Positions 28,799 through 38,600 are shown, counted from the stretch's first letter. The stretch: DNA of 64,000 nucleotides from Lachnoclostridium sp. (GCA_023664665.1 JAMPEY010000003.1:1-64000), one strand, 5' to 3'. Translations and numbers: made by a program. The notes: generated from the sequence alone by a model not told the origin.

Positions 28799-29244
28799 TG
28801 TAGCACATTCTTTAACGCATCCATAAAGGTATTGATATCCTTAAACTCCCTGTATACGGAGGCAAATCGCACATAAGCTACCGCATCCAGCGCCTTTAGC
28901 TTATTCATCACCAGCTCGCCTACCACTGCACTGGCAATTTCCCGTTCTTCCATATTGATAATCTCGTTCTCCACTTCATCCACCAGCTGGGTTATCTTCT
29001 CCGCACTGACGGGACGCTTATGACAGGCACGCAGCACGCCGGCCTCAATCTTGGAACGGTCATATGTTTCTCTGTTGTTATCCTTTTTAATAATGATGCG
29101 GGGAATCGTCTCAATTTTCTCATAAGTGGTAAAACGCTTCCCACACTCATCACACACCCTCCTGCGACGGATGGAATTATTATCCTCCGCAGGTCTGGAA
29201 TCGATTACTCTGGTATTTTCATGACTGCAAAAAGGGCATTTCAT
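28795..29244 (-). CDS. nrdR: Transcriptional repressor NrdR
   Basis: About 149 residues. N-terminal zinc ribbon CPFC ... CDEC with DSRPAEDNNSIRRRRVC between, then an ATP-cone domain (VIKKD-like PRIIIKKDNNRETYDRSKI). Represses ribonucleotide reductase genes according to ATP/dATP level. The ATG at 29244 has GAGG about 9 bases upstream; a longer frame from 29280 is less likely. No nrd genes are in the window. Confidence 0.95.
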   Translation of the reverse strand: MKCPFCSHENTRVIDSRPAEDNNSIRRRRVCDECGKRFTTYEKIETIPRIIIKKDNNRETYDRSKIEAGVLRACHKRPVSAEKITQLVDEVENEIINMEEREIASAVVGELVMNKLKALDAVAYVRFASVYREFKDINTFMDALKNVLQ

Positions 29245-29290
29245 ATCTTTTATCCTCTTTTTCCTAAAGTATATCCTCATTATATTTTAT

Positions 29291-29524
29291 TCAAACATTG
29301 ATGTCAACTAAAATGATATCCGGACCAATCTGTTTAATATCGCAATAGGGAATCACAATATCGGGGTCGCAGCGCAGAAAATTCAGCACCTTGCTTGCGC
29401 CGGGCACCATAATCTTGCAGATACATCCCTTGCACTCGTCAAATTCCAAATCACAGACCCGCCCCAGCTTCTTACAGTCCCTGATATTAATAACATCCTT
29501 ATTCTTAAATTCCGAAAATAACAT
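29291..29524 (-). CDS. YlmC/YmxH family PRC-barrel protein
   Basis: 77 residues, a single PRC-barrel: MLFSEFKNKDVINIRDCKK, GRVCDLEFDECKGCICKIMV and IPYCDIKQIGPDIILVD. The family sits near sigG in Bacillus (ylmC) and the same neighbourhood is seen here. Its biochemical function is unknown. GGAGG precedes the ATG at 29524 by about 6 bases. Confidence 0.88.
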   Translation of the reverse strand: MLFSEFKNKDVINIRDCKKLGRVCDLEFDECKGCICKIMVPGASKVLNFLRCDPDIVIPYCDIKQIGPDIILVDINV

Positions 29525-29577
29525 TTTACTCCTCCCGCAAATACCAATTTTTCCCTTACTAATATATGCAAAGTCCG

Positions 29578-29607
29578 GTATATCCTGACACCGGAAAGCG
29601 CATACTA
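29578..29607 (+). promoter_or_regulatory. Likely forespore (sigma-F/G) promoter of sigG
   Basis: GTATA (29578-29582) and CATACTA (29601-29607), 18 bp apart, fit the forespore sigma consensus (GHATR and CATWHTA). They lie about 30 bases upstream of sigG. This would give sigma-F dependent start and sigma-G self-activation, as known in Bacillus. Confidence 0.55.
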
Positions 29608-29639
29608 GACAATACAAAAATAATTTTTAGGAGGAAACT

Positions 29640-30419
29640 ATGGCTCTTGGAAAAGTTGAAATCTGCGGCATGAATACGGCAAAGCTTCCCCTCTTAAAAG
29701 CGGCGGAAAAAGAGGCGCTCTTTAAACGGATTAAAGACGGGGACGAAAAAGCCAGAGAAGAATACATTGAAGGAAATCTGCGTCTGGTTTTAAGCGTCAT
29801 TAAAAGGTTTGCCTCCAGCACGGAAAATGTGGACGATTTATTTCAGATCGGATGCATCGGACTTATCAAGGCAATCGACAATTTTGATACCACCTTAAAT
29901 GTCAAATTTTCTACTTATGCCGTTCCCATGATTTCGGGTGAAATCAAGCGTTTCCTCAGAGATAACCATTCCATTCGGGTGTCCCGCTCTCTAAAGGACA
30001 CCGCATACAAGGCAATCTATGCCAAGGATGCACTGACACGCAAGAACGCCAAAGAACCCACCATAGAAGAAATTGCCACGGAGGTAGGCATCTCCAAGGA
30101 AGATATCGTCTATGCCATGGACGCCATTCAGAATCCCATGAGTCTCTACGAACCCATTTTCACCGACGGCGGCGATACGCTCTATGTCATGGATCAGATT
30201 AGCGACAAAAAAAATAAGGAAGAGAATTGGGTGGAACATCTCTCCCTAAGCGAAGCCATGAAAAAATTAAATGAAAGGGAGCATGAAATCATCTCCCTGC
30301 GCTTCTTTGAGGGCAAAACCCAGATGGAAGTAGCTGACATCATCGGCATTTCACAGGCTCAGGTTTCCCGCCTTGAGAAAAATGCCCTGCGCATTATGCG
30401 CATGTATCTGACGGCGTAA
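29640..30419 (+). CDS. sigG: RNA polymerase sigma factor SigG
   Basis: Late forespore sigma factor, 259 residues. The N-terminus MALGKVEICGMNTAKLPLLK is the SigG signature. Region 2 (LVLSVIKRF, then DDLFQIGCIGLIKAIDNF) and region 4 (MEVADIIGISQAQVSRLEK) are complete. AGGAGG lies just before the ATG. Unlike in Bacillus, it faces away from sigE and has its own promoter. Confidence 0.96.
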   Translation: MALGKVEICGMNTAKLPLLKAAEKEALFKRIKDGDEKAREEYIEGNLRLVLSVIKRFASSTENVDDLFQIGCIGLIKAIDNFDTTLNVKFSTYAVPMISGEIKRFLRDNHSIRVSRSLKDTAYKAIYAKDALTRKNAKEPTIEEIATEVGISKEDIVYAMDAIQNPMSLYEPIFTDGGDTLYVMDQISDKKNKEENWVEHLSLSEAMKKLNEREHEIISLRFFEGKTQMEVADIIGISQAQVSRLEKNALRIMRMYLTA

Positions 30420-30433
30420 AACATTCACACCTG

Positions 30434-30982
30434 TCAGGATACTTCTTTGGTCCTGCCAAATCCCAGAAGCCTGCCCAACCCTTTGAAAATCCAAAACAAA
30501 ATGCACCCGATCGCCATTCCCAGCGTGTTGGTCAGAATATCATCTATCTGGAAAAATCCTCTCTTTGTCAGGAGCTGGAGACACTCTATGGCAGTGCTTG
30601 CCGCAGCTCCCAAGAGGGTGCATACAAAAAAATTCCGCAATACCTTAAAAGTCCAGGGGCACACAAAACCTAAGGGAATGAACAAAAGCACATTCTCCAC
30701 CACATAGGCATGATTTCTGGGATTATTTCCCCATGTAGAAAAAAGGTCCAAGTCAATTCCGTCCCTGCTGCCGCTTTCCCTTGACAAAAAGGTAATACAT
30801 AGTATAATTGCCACATATGTAAAAAAAGCGCCGTACGAAAGCATGGGAATCGTTCTTTTCCCTTTCTGCTCCCGCATACTGTTAACAAAGTTCAGCACTA
30901 ACATTACCAACACCCCCAGAATCAGTCCATAGGGCAGATAATGAAGTGTCTCCCTCAAATCATTTATAATATATTTCGCCAT
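30434..30982 (-). CDS. VanZ-like membrane protein
   Basis: About 182 residues, four to five membrane segments. The VanZ signature is visible: ENVLLFIPLGFVCPW, then STAIECLQLLTKRGFFQIDDILTNTLG. Members are found near glycopeptide resistance genes, but most, as here, are chromosomal and of unknown role. It starts inside the 3' end of the preceding gene, so they overlap by 23 bases. Another possible start is TTG at 30961. Confidence 0.85.
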   Translation of the reverse strand: MAKYIINDLRETLHYLPYGLILGVLVMLVLNFVNSMREQKGKRTIPMLSYGAFFTYVAIILCITFLSRESGSRDGIDLDLFSTWGNNPRNHAYVVENVLLFIPLGFVCPWTFKVLRNFFVCTLLGAAASTAIECLQLLTKRGFFQIDDILTNTLGMAIGCILFWIFKGLGRLLGFGRTKEVS

Positions 30983-31280
30983 ACACATCCCATTTCCCGG
31001 CGGCATTCTCCCATTTCTCTTTATCTTCAAACAATCTGTCATTCATCCATGCAATGGCATCCACAATGCCGTCCTCTTCAAAATCAAAATATGCGCTTTG
31101 CTTCTCTTCTTCGGGGGTCCTAAAGAAGTTGAAAGGCTCCGGCCAAACCGTCACTTTCAGCTTCTTTACACCTTCCCCGTCCGTCTCCGTTTCCAGCCTG
31201 TAACGCATTCCCTGATGACAGCCCGTATATTCTGTTTTTTTCAAATATTCTATTGATAAAATGTCTTCTCGCCGTATCAT
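30960..31280 (-). CDS. Small hypothetical protein
   Basis: 106 residues, soluble and acidic: MIRREDILSIEYLKKTEYTG, then RYRLETE, VTVWPEPFNFFRTPEEEKQS and DAIAWMNDRL. No domain recognised; it is a Lachnospiraceae-style conserved small protein by appearance only. It overlaps vanZ-like start and lies 41 bases downstream of sigE on the same strand. Confidence 0.65.
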   Translation of the reverse strand: MIRREDILSIEYLKKTEYTGCHQGMRYRLETETDGEGVKKLKVTVWPEPFNFFRTPEEEKQSAYFDFEEDGIVDAIAWMNDRLFEDKEKWENAAGKWDVYGEIYYK

Positions 31281-31321
31281 AATATATTTAGTATAATACC
31301 ATTTGCCCCTCTTTGCAAACC

Positions 31322-32059
31322 CTAAATATGAAGGCTCATTTCTTTTTTTAACTGACGCATGATTTTTTTCTCCAACCGGGAAATATAAGACTGCGAAATC
31401 CCCAGATAACCCGCCACTTCCTTCTGGGTCATCTCCTGTCCGTCCATGCTGCCCAATCCGAAGCGCAGTTTAATAATGGTCTTTTCCCGCTCGGAAAGCT
31501 TTCCTATGGCTCCCATCAATAATTTCCGCTCCACCTCATTTTCGATATTGCGGTAAATGATATCCTCCTCCGTGCCCAGAATGTCCGACAATAAAAGCTC
31601 GTTTCCATCCCAATCCACATTTAAAGGCTCATCGATGGACACTTCCAATCTGGTCTTATTATTTCTTCTCAGATACATCAGAATCTCATTTTCGATGCAT
31701 CTCGACGCATATGTCGCAAGCTTGATATTTTTATCAGGCTTAAAGGTATTGATGGACTTTATCAGCCCTATGGTTCCAATGGAAATCAAATCTTCAACCC
31801 CCACGCCGGTATTATCAAATTTTTTTGCTATGTACACCACAAGCCGCAGATTGTGCTCGATCAAGGTGGCCTTTGCCTCTTCCTCATACTCCGTTCCGAG
31901 ATTGCGTATCACCCGGTTTTCCTGCTCGGACTCCAGAGGCGGCGGCAGTATGTCGGCACCGCCGATATAATGAATTTCCCCCCTTTTCCGTAAACTGAAA
32001 CTATCTCTGCATATTATTCTAAACTGCCTCTTTCCCGGCAGCGCCGCTTTAAAAATCAT
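31322..32059 (-). CDS. sigE: RNA polymerase sigma factor SigE (pro-form)
   Basis: Early mother-cell sigma factor, about 245 residues. It begins with an amphipathic pro-peptide region ([20 protein letters not shown]), removed by SpoIIGA in Bacillus, and continues with [12 protein letters not shown], region 2 ([17 protein letters not shown]) and region 4 ([19 protein letters not shown]). The ATG at 32059 follows GAGGG. It lies 7 bases after spoIIGA, the conserved pair. Confidence 0.96.
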   Translation of the reverse strand: MIFKAALPGKRQFRIICRDSFSLRKRGEIHYIGGADILPPPLESEQENRVIRNLGTEYEEEAKATLIEHNLRLVVYIAKKFDNTGVGVEDLISIGTIGLIKSINTFKPDKNIKLATYASRCIENEILMYLRRNNKTRLEVSIDEPLNVDWDGNELLLSDILGTEEDIIYRNIENEVERKLLMGAIGKLSEREKTIIKLRFGLGSMDGQEMTQKEVAGYLGISQSYISRLEKKIMRQLKKEMSLHI

Positions 32060-32066
32060 TTTTCCC

Positions 32067-32969
32067 TCATTTCTGTACGGTTTTTGATATGATGAAGTTT
32101 GCGGATGCCGTACCAACGCCAACTTCCTTATTCAATAAATCAGGGTTCAGAATCATTCTCACGGGTTCTCCCCCACACTCTTCCGGGCTTGAAATATTCT
32201 CCCCTGAGGACGCCACATACACATTTTTGCATGTCTTGGTCAGTCCTCCCAGCTCAATCCTAATTTCCTCCAACAGACAGGCATACAAAATACCCTTCTT
32301 TTTCCCGATACTGTGATAGGGAACGACCCGGAATCCAGCGTTTTTGAAGATTCCTGTCTCTTCACCTTTTTGGGCTTTTCCCCACAGATATTCCAGTGCC
32401 TTTTCATCCACCACACTTACCGGTTTTTTGCTGATGGGTTCCATAAGGGTGTTGCCGGAATCTAACAGCGCTGTCAGAGTGATTCTTCTTTCCTTTGTGA
32501 TTAAGGTCACTTTACACAAACTGCTCTCCTCACGCCTTTTTTCTTTTTCCTTCCCATAAAAGAGAAAGAGGAAAATGACTGCGCCGGCTCCCATAATACC
32601 AAAAATTCCCGTCATAAATCTTCTCAGAACAGGAATCCCTCGAATCAAAAACAGCAGACTCCCACCCATAAGAAAGGAATATATCAGGAATTTTCCGGTA
32701 ATGAACCAAAACGCCCGCATATTTTTGATGCGGAACACCACAAAATACATGGATGCCATTCCGGCGAGCACTCCCAGCAGATACCTGAATTTTGCGGGAC
32801 CGCTTAAGAAAAAGGGCAAAAGATAAAAAAAGGCGCCTGCCGCAGCTCCCATTATCAGCCGCAACCGTGTGGCAGTACGGTATGTGCTCTGGTTCACTAA
32901 AATCAGCAGGTACAGATTCATGACAAAGTTTATAAGAAATAAACTGTCAACATAAAGTTCATAATACAT
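32067..32969 (-). CDS. spoIIGA: SpoIIGA, pro-sigma-E processing protease
   Basis: About 300 residues. Five membrane segments fill the N-terminal half (from [18 protein letters not shown]). The C-terminal half is an aspartic protease domain with the catalytic [12 protein letters not shown]. In Bacillus a dimer in the septal membrane cleaves pro-SigE when the SpoIIR signal arrives. AGGGTGAT precedes the ATG at 32969. It is cotranscribed with sigE. Confidence 0.93.
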   Translation of the reverse strand: MYYELYVDSLFLINFVMNLYLLILVNQSTYRTATRLRLIMGAAAGAFFYLLPFFLSGPAKFRYLLGVLAGMASMYFVVFRIKNMRAFWFITGKFLIYSFLMGGSLLFLIRGIPVLRRFMTGIFGIMGAGAVIFLFLFYGKEKEKRREESSLCKVTLITKERRITLTALLDSGNTLMEPISKKPVSVVDEKALEYLWGKAQKGEETGIFKNAGFRVVPYHSIGKKKGILYACLLEEIRIELGGLTKTCKNVYVASSGENISSPEECGGEPVRMILNPDLLNKEVGVGTASANFIISKTVQK

Positions 32970-32990
32970 TTCATCACCCTTTTCACAATC

Positions 32991-33085
32991 ATTATAAAGG
33001 GAAGCTTCCATGGAATTTGTCAAAAACAAGGTGCAAAGAAAAGTTTTCTTTCTACAGCATTCTACAGAATAAAGAACATTCTACA
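32991..33085 (-). promoter_or_regulatory. spoIIGA promoter with Spo0A-box-like repeats
   Basis: On minus, TTGACA (33018-33023) and a perfect TATAAT (32991-32996) are separated by 21 bp, not 17. The -35 box overlaps TTTGTCAAAAA on plus, one base away from a Spo0A box (TGTCGAA). Upstream lie three copies of TGTAGAA (33079-33085, 33060-33066, 33050-33056), spaced 19 and 10 bp. In Bacillus the spoIIG promoter likewise has a long spacer and needs Spo0A bound over and next to the -35. Confidence 0.6.
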
Positions 33086-33087
33086 GA

Positions 33088-33127
33088 ATAAAAAAGCATC
33101 CAGACCTGTTTTGTCCAAATGCTTTTT
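33088..33127 (-). terminator. Terminator after the 890-residue protein gene
   Basis: AAAAAGCAT and ATGCTTTTT are the outer arms of a hairpin with further pairing inside, followed on minus by TTTTTTATTC. It lies 60 bases after the stop at 33189 and separates that gene from the spoIIGA promoter. Confidence 0.75.
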
Positions 33128-33188
33128 CCCAATCTCTTTTATTCCCGCAAACTGTGAGCCCTACAAAAAACAGAATTTATTTTTCACA

Positions 33189-35861
33189 CTACTCATCCTC
33201 AACCTTGCAAGCAATCACATCCATAACGCCGCCACCCATATGCACATACCGGATATACACTGCCTCGATTAAAAAATCTTCACTGAATCCGTACCGATTG
33301 CCGTCGTCACCGATTACACCTTTCGGATAAATAACAAAATATTCCTGTGAGTTATTAGCTTGATAGGATATCCGGCATTGATAAGAGCCATCCTCATTTT
33401 TTGTAACCAGCACCGGTTGTTCTGAAACATCGATAAACGAATAATCGTTAATGACAGATTCTCTCTCCATCACTCCACTCCGACTCAAGCGGATCTCTAC
33501 CAGACCGTAACCATTGTCCTCATATGGCTTATAAGTTCCCTCAAAATCAGAGAAATCCCCTGCCTGCAGTTTGGCAAGAACGGAGTCCTCCATCGATTCT
33601 TCTTTGGTAATGTTTTCACCATCCGCCACCCTGAAGCTGGAAAGGATAGCTATTATCTCCTGTTCCTCCTCCGGCGTAAGATCTTTCGGAATCCGTGCCC
33701 AAAATTCCAAATACCCATCATACCAAAAGCCCCTGATAAAATGCCTTTTGACTCTATGTGCCGCACACTCCGATTCCGGTATAACGGCATAGTAATCACT
33801 GTCTCCGCCCATCTTTATTTTTGCAACCACAAATTTTCCTAAATCCGAATAGTCTGTTGTTTTGGCATAACCCGGGACAAACGCAGAGTCTGCAACCCTT
33901 GAAATCTCCTCCGCTTCCTCCTCGATTCTGGGGTTGCCATAAGCAAAAGAGGAAGCGATGTATTGATATCTTATCAAAACGCCGTTATCATTCGTCCATT
34001 CTACAAATTCAGCAGAAGAATCCACATAGGGTCCTTCCGAAATCTCCCATCCATCCGGATAGTCAAACATAAATGTTGGCACCTTCATACCCTCCGCCTC
34101 TTTCATGTTTGTGCTATATGTATTTTTCATTTCCAAAGAATTCGGCTTTGTGGGTTGGTTATCTGACGGCACAGCTTCTCCATAGGTACATTTTTTCACA
34201 AACTGCGTATTTTTGTCAGGCAGAATCTCGTAATGCATCCTCTTTTGGAATGGCGCATTATCTGCCGAAAGAACTTCCCATTCTGCCGAAATTCCCAATT
34301 TCCCAAGAATCGTGTCTGCCTCTTCATCTCCGCAGACAGACAGGACGACTATCGGCAATGCCAGAGCAATATCCGAACATATCTGTCCATTAGAATGCGT
34401 CTGCACTTTGGCCTGCGCCTGCGCTTTAATATCGGCTTCCACATCCATTACATTAACCCCCAACACCACCAGAATCGGTTCTATCCGAAGCCCTGCCCCC
34501 GCCGTACAGTTTGCTTCAAGCATGGGATTCTCCACAGAAATTCCATGTCCGGTATTCCTGAATCCTCTGCCTTTTTCATAATTGACTGCCAACTGCATTG
34601 GCAGCTCTGCCTGAAATGAAATGTCACCCTCCACTGACAGCACCAGATTAATCTGCACATCCACTCCTGCCACTCCGTTTCCCAGTGGAACAGGGGTCTT
34701 AAACAAAGGAATGGTCTTTTCCTCCTCCGCTTTGACTATACCGGAAATGACTGCATGGACATCCAGCGCGGCATCCGCATATTTGAAACAATTTTCCAAT
34801 GCCGAATACTTGATCTGCGCTCCCACGGCTATTTTATCAATGCTGATTTTTGCACTGTACTCGCTGTCTGCTTCCACCTCTATCTGCTCCGGAAGCGTAT
34901 AAGATACTCCGGTGGCATTGTCCGTAATCTCTATTTCCAAATGTCTGTTTTGCTCCTCCCCTTTCGTGGCAAGAGATAACTGAAAACCGCTGTTGGATGC
35001 CTCAAAACGGAATGTGACAGGTTTTGGGGCATTTCTATCCATATACGGGCAGTTGGCTCCCTTTTCCGAAAAACGCCCTTCTTCCTTCTCCCACCCATAA
35101 TAATGAGCAATATCCTCAAAGCCAAATTCTGTGATGTCAGAAACTACAAGTGTTTCCACTACTCTCTCCAATTGTGTCGGTTTCAATGACAAAATTCCTT
35201 CTTCACTGATTTGTGTTATTTCCCTTGCGATTTTCAGTCTGCTGTCAGCCTGCTCCCATACGATGATATCTCCAACCTCCAATGAGTCTGTCATGGCATC
35301 TGCCGCCAGTGTTGTGCCTCCTTCATCACTGTATAGCACATTTTCCGCAGACAATTCCACAACGCCCTTCTGATAGGTCACCTGAGAATAATCATCCCTC
35401 CAGAATCGGTTAAAATATAGGCTGCTCAGATTTTCCAAAACCTGTTCGCATTCCTCTTCGGAGAGACCTCCCTTAAGCTGTTTTTCCTTTATGAGCCCGC
35501 ACTCTATCGCCAATTCAATACAATCATCGTCAGTTATGTAATCTTCCGTCTTTAAGTAATCCTGTAATTTATTGTCCCCTATCGTCCTAACAGCCGTCAG
35601 GGCAATAAAAGACCCTGATGCATACTCCTCTTCCTCGAAATCCGGTATCAACTCCAGAATCCCCCGCTCCGGGTCAAACTCTCCACAAAGCATTTCCAGC
35701 CATTCCTGACAGGTAATATTCTTCGCTTTTTCACTTCTGCCAAGACCAAACAACAGTAAGAGCAATCCTGCACAGGCAAAGCAGACCGCTGCGGCAGCCA
35801 ATCCGTAAATCCGTCTGCCTTTTTCGTTATTCTCTTTGTTTGCATTTATGTCTCTCTTCAT
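33189..35861 (-). CDS. Large membrane-anchored protein of unknown function
   Basis: 890 residues. One membrane segment near residues 19-40 (IYGLAAAAVCFACAGLLLLLF) anchors a long outside part. The early part (EWLEMLCGEFDPERGILELI, LTAVRTIGDNKLQDYL) is helical and acidic. The middle (residues about 300-580) is beta-rich and repeats segments such as KAQAQAKVQTHS. The end has an MADVLPDYP-like PsbP/lipocalin feel (FDYPDGWEISEGPYVD, then WARIPKDLTPEEEQEIIAIL) and a last beta domain. No family is assigned. An upstream frame is preceded by GGAAGAGGGG, a fair ribosome site. Confidence 0.7.
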   Translation of the reverse strand: MKRDINANKENNEKGRRIYGLAAAAVCFACAGLLLLLFGLGRSEKAKNITCQEWLEMLCGEFDPERGILELIPDFEEEEYASGSFIALTAVRTIGDNKLQDYLKTEDYITDDDCIELAIECGLIKEKQLKGGLSEEECEQVLENLSSLYFNRFWRDDYSQVTYQKGVVELSAENVLYSDEGGTTLAADAMTDSLEVGDIIVWEQADSRLKIAREITQISEEGILSLKPTQLERVVETLVVSDITEFGFEDIAHYYGWEKEEGRFSEKGANCPYMDRNAPKPVTFRFEASNSGFQLSLATKGEEQNRHLEIEITDNATGVSYTLPEQIEVEADSEYSAKISIDKIAVGAQIKYSALENCFKYADAALDVHAVISGIVKAEEEKTIPLFKTPVPLGNGVAGVDVQINLVLSVEGDISFQAELPMQLAVNYEKGRGFRNTGHGISVENPMLEANCTAGAGLRIEPILVVLGVNVMDVEADIKAQAQAKVQTHSNGQICSDIALALPIVVLSVCGDEEADTILGKLGISAEWEVLSADNAPFQKRMHYEILPDKNTQFVKKCTYGEAVPSDNQPTKPNSLEMKNTYSTNMKEAEGMKVPTFMFDYPDGWEISEGPYVDSSAEFVEWTNDNGVLIRYQYIASSFAYGNPRIEEEAEEISRVADSAFVPGYAKTTDYSDLGKFVVAKIKMGGDSDYYAVIPESECAAHRVKRHFIRGFWYDGYLEFWARIPKDLTPEEEQEIIAILSSFRVADGENITKEESMEDSVLAKLQAGDFSDFEGTYKPYEDNGYGLVEIRLSRSGVMERESVINDYSFIDVSEQPVLVTKNEDGSYQCRISYQANNSQEYFVIYPKGVIGDDGNRYGFSEDFLIEAVYIRYVHMGGGVMDVIACKVEDE

Positions 35862-35923
35862 ATGGAACCCCTCTTCCCATTTGTACCTTTCCTCTCATCC
35901 GCCATAATCTCTCTCGGACAGGG

Positions 35924-36403
35924 TTAAATATTTGCGCAATCTCTTTGACGCTTGTACTTTTCCTCATGCCCGCAATATTTACACCGATAAGTATCACAAT
36001 AAGTATATCTGCTTCCCGGCACATATTGCTCTGATGTTCCGATGACTTCTCCATCCCTGTTTCTTGTGCGTGTTGTTATCGGAACGCTAATCTTTGTTTC
36101 ACTTATCTGCTCCGTATCCGCCCATACCACGGCTGCCCAGCGTTTACATATAGGACATCTGCTCCGAAAACGCCTCCATAACAGCAATGATGCCCCAATG
36201 ATTATGCCCCATCCAATCAATGTCAACCATCCCGCAATGTTCCCAGTTGCCTCCGTGTTTACATCACGCCTGTTGATGACTGCCATTAAGATAGAAGACC
36301 CCACAGCTAAAAAAGCACACAGCACTGTCCAAAGCGCGCCGACGCCCACCGTGCCCACACACCATGCAATCGCTGCAAACACCCCTTGTATTCTCTTTTT
36401 CAT
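35924..36403 (-). CDS. Membrane protein with C-terminal zinc ribbon
   Basis: About 159 residues. Two membrane segments (FAAIAWCVGTVGVGALWTVL and IAGWLTLIGWGIIIGASLLL) are followed by CPICKRWAAVVW and a second CRYCGH-like pair (CKYCGHEE) that would bind zinc. It precedes the 890-residue protein gene by 62 bases and is probably in one unit with it. Start at 36403 with GGAAGGGAG upstream. Function unknown. Confidence 0.65.
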   Translation of the reverse strand: MKKRIQGVFAAIAWCVGTVGVGALWTVLCAFLAVGSSILMAVINRRDVNTEATGNIAGWLTLIGWGIIIGASLLLWRRFRSRCPICKRWAAVVWADTEQISETKISVPITTRTRNRDGEVIGTSEQYVPGSRYTYCDTYRCKYCGHEEKYKRQRDCANI

Positions 36404-36526
36404 TTTAATCTCCCTTCCGCCGGTTTCTGATATTCCTAAACCAACCTTATCTTCCCTTATTTCTCGCAATATTGAAGTTTTTACTGTAAGTTAAAGCATC
36501 TGTTGTCAGACTGTTACACAAAATAA

Positions 36527-36551
36527 GGATATCATTTTAAGTATGATATCC
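36527..36551. repeat. Perfect 9-bp inverted repeat
   Basis: GGATATCAT and ATGATATCC flank a 7-nt loop, upstream of the zinc-ribbon membrane protein gene. It could be an operator or a weak terminator; no T-run follows. Confidence 0.45.
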
Positions 36552-36594
36552 AAGCACATTTTACCCCCCCGAAAGGTTTTGTCAACATTAATAA

Positions 36595-36623
36595 AAAACA
36601 GCGGCTTCTCAGTCGCTGTTTTA
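36595..36623 (-). terminator. Terminator after the phosphodiesterase gene
   Basis: AAAACAGCG and CGCTGTTTT form a stem with a 10-nt loop and a T-run on minus, 26 bases beyond the phosphodiesterase stop. Confidence 0.8.
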
Positions 36624-36648
36624 CTTTCCTGTCACAATACCATTCTAT

Positions 36649-37203
36649 TTAGCTGTTTCTCATTATCCGGTATCTTTCCCTAACCTTCCCCTCAAAATCC
36701 TTCCAAAGGTATTCCCCCGCTTCAATGGTCATATAACCATGGTAACTGCCCTCCTTAGGAATGGCAACGGAACCGGGATTCATATACAGAAAATCTCCGT
36801 GATTCACGCATTTGGGCACATGGGTATGTCCGCACAGCAGGATATCGCCTTTTTTAAGCCTAGGGGGATGCTCCTCCCCATAGATATGCCCATGGGTTGC
36901 ATAAATCACCTGCCCGTCCATGTACAAAACCGCATAATCCGCCATAATGGGAAAGTCCAGCACCATCTGGTCCACTTCCGCCTCACAGTTGCCCCTGACA
37001 CACAAAATGACATCCCTTTTAGCGTTCAACATTTCAATTACGCTTTTCGGGTTATACTCTTTCGGTAAATCATTTCTGGGACCGTGATAGAGCAAATCGC
37101 CCAATAATAAGAGCCTGTCCGCCTGTTCCCTGTCAAACGCCTCCAACATCATCCGGCAGTAATATGCCGAACCATGTATATCCGATGCTGCCATCCACTT
37201 CAT
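36649..37203 (-). CDS. YfcE-type metallophosphoesterase
   Basis: 184 residues. Metal-binding motifs of calcineurin-like phosphodiesterases are all present: ASDIHGSAYY, LLLGDLLYHGPRND, RGNCEAEVD, THGHIYGE and CGHTHVPK. YfcE-type enzymes hydrolyse small phosphodiesters; the substrate is not known. It follows ftsZ on the same strand after 85 bases. Confidence 0.92.
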   Translation of the reverse strand: MKWMAASDIHGSAYYCRMMLEAFDREQADRLLLLGDLLYHGPRNDLPKEYNPKSVIEMLNAKRDVILCVRGNCEAEVDQMVLDFPIMADYAVLYMDGQVIYATHGHIYGEEHPPRLKKGDILLCGHTHVPKCVNHGDFLYMNPGSVAIPKEGSYHGYMTIEAGEYLWKDFEGKVRERYRIMRNS

Positions 37204-37288
37204 ACCAATAACCTCACATTGCCATTCTGCGATATTTCAACCGCAACAAAAATGCAAAGCGAACAAATCGCCTTGCATTCTCTTCACG

Positions 37289-38479
37289 CTATTTTCTCTG
37301 TAAAAAATCGGGAATATTCAAAGTTTTTGCTTCCACAGAACTCTTTATATCCGTCGCCTTGTGCATATTGTTAAAAGGCTGGACACCCGGTTTCGGCATC
37401 GTACCCTGACCCGCTCCGGGAGTTCTGGGCACATTCAGCCCGTTCAGGGAAGAGGGCTGCTTAAATGCCGAACCGCCTCCCAATCTGTTCTGCGGCGCTG
37501 CGGCTGCCTCCGTAAGCCCGGTGGCAATCACGGTAATGGTACATGCATCTTCCTTGGTCTCGTCATACATTGCGCCAAAGATAATATTGACATCAGCTCC
37601 TGCCTGTTCCTGCACATAGCTTGCGGCATCATTGGCATCCGCAAGGGTAATGTCACCTGAAATATTAATGATAACATGGCTTGCGCCGTTAATCTTCGTC
37701 TCCAACAGAGGACTTTCCACTGCCATCTTGACAGCTTCCAAGGCTTTATCATCTCCCTTGCCCTCTCCGATACCGATATGGGCAATGCCCTTGTCCTTCA
37801 TAACAGTCTGGATATCCGCAAAGTCCAGATTGATAACGGCAGGAACATTGATCAAATCAGTGATTCCGCTGACAGACTGCTGAAGCACTTCATCTGCTTT
37901 CTTAAGGGCTTCCGGCATAGTAGTGCGCTTGTCCACGATTTCAAGCAGCTTGTCATTGGGAATGACAATCAAGGTGTCCACATTGGTCTTGATGCGCTCA
38001 ATGCCGTTTAAGGCATTCACCATACGCGCTTTTGCTTCAAAACAGAAGGGTTTTGTAACCACTCCTACCGTAAGAATCCCCATGTCTTTTGCAATCTGCG
38101 CAACCACGGGAGCCGCTCCCGTACCGGTTCCGCCGCCCATGCCGCAGGTGACAAATACCATATCCGCACCTTTTAAAGCCGCTGTGATTTCCTCAGCGCT
38201 CTCTTCCGCAGCTTTCTCGCCTACCTCAGGTCTTGCGCCTGCGCCCAATCCCTTGGTCAGCTTCTCGCCTATCTGGAGGAGCTTAGGCGCCTTACAAAGC
38301 TGAAGCGCCTGTTTATCCGTATTGATTCCGATGAATTCAACTCCGTCTATCTGTTCGTCCACCATTCTATTTACAGCATTATTGCCTGCTCCGCCCACAC
38401 CTACTACAATAATTTTAGCGGCAGCATCTGCATTATTCGTCTTAATCTCCAGCAAAGGTTTATCCTCCTTCTTCTCCAA
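37289..38479 (-). CDS. ftsZ: Cell division protein FtsZ
   Basis: Tubulin-like GTPase that forms the division ring, 396 residues. The N-terminus has [17 protein letters not shown]. The GTP signature is [14 protein letters not shown]. The conserved C-terminal peptide [10 protein letters not shown], which binds FtsA, SepF or ZapA, is intact at the very end. It is the last gene of the division cluster and lies 121 bases after the ftsQ-like gene. No ftsA is adjacent. Confidence 0.98.
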   Translation of the reverse strand: MEKKEDKPLLEIKTNNADAAAKIIVVGVGGAGNNAVNRMVDEQIDGVEFIGINTDKQALQLCKAPKLLQIGEKLTKGLGAGARPEVGEKAAEESAEEITAALKGADMVFVTCGMGGGTGTGAAPVVAQIAKDMGILTVGVVTKPFCFEAKARMVNALNGIERIKTNVDTLIVIPNDKLLEIVDKRTTMPEALKKADEVLQQSVSGITDLINVPAVINLDFADIQTVMKDKGIAHIGIGEGKGDDKALEAVKMAVESPLLETKINGASHVIINISGDITLADANDAASYVQEQAGADVNIIFGAMYDETKEDACTITVIATGLTEAAAAPQNRLGGGSAFKQPSSLNGLNVPRTPGAGQGTMPKPGVQPFNNMHKATDIKSSVEAKTLNIPDFLQRK

Positions 38480-38600
38480 AGGGCATTCTACACCCTCCGC
38501 GCAAACTCCATATAGTCTATCATATAATTATTTTTCAAATTAATCAATACTTTTTCGCAAATTTATCTTAACAGTTATCATAATATATCAGTTATTTTAT

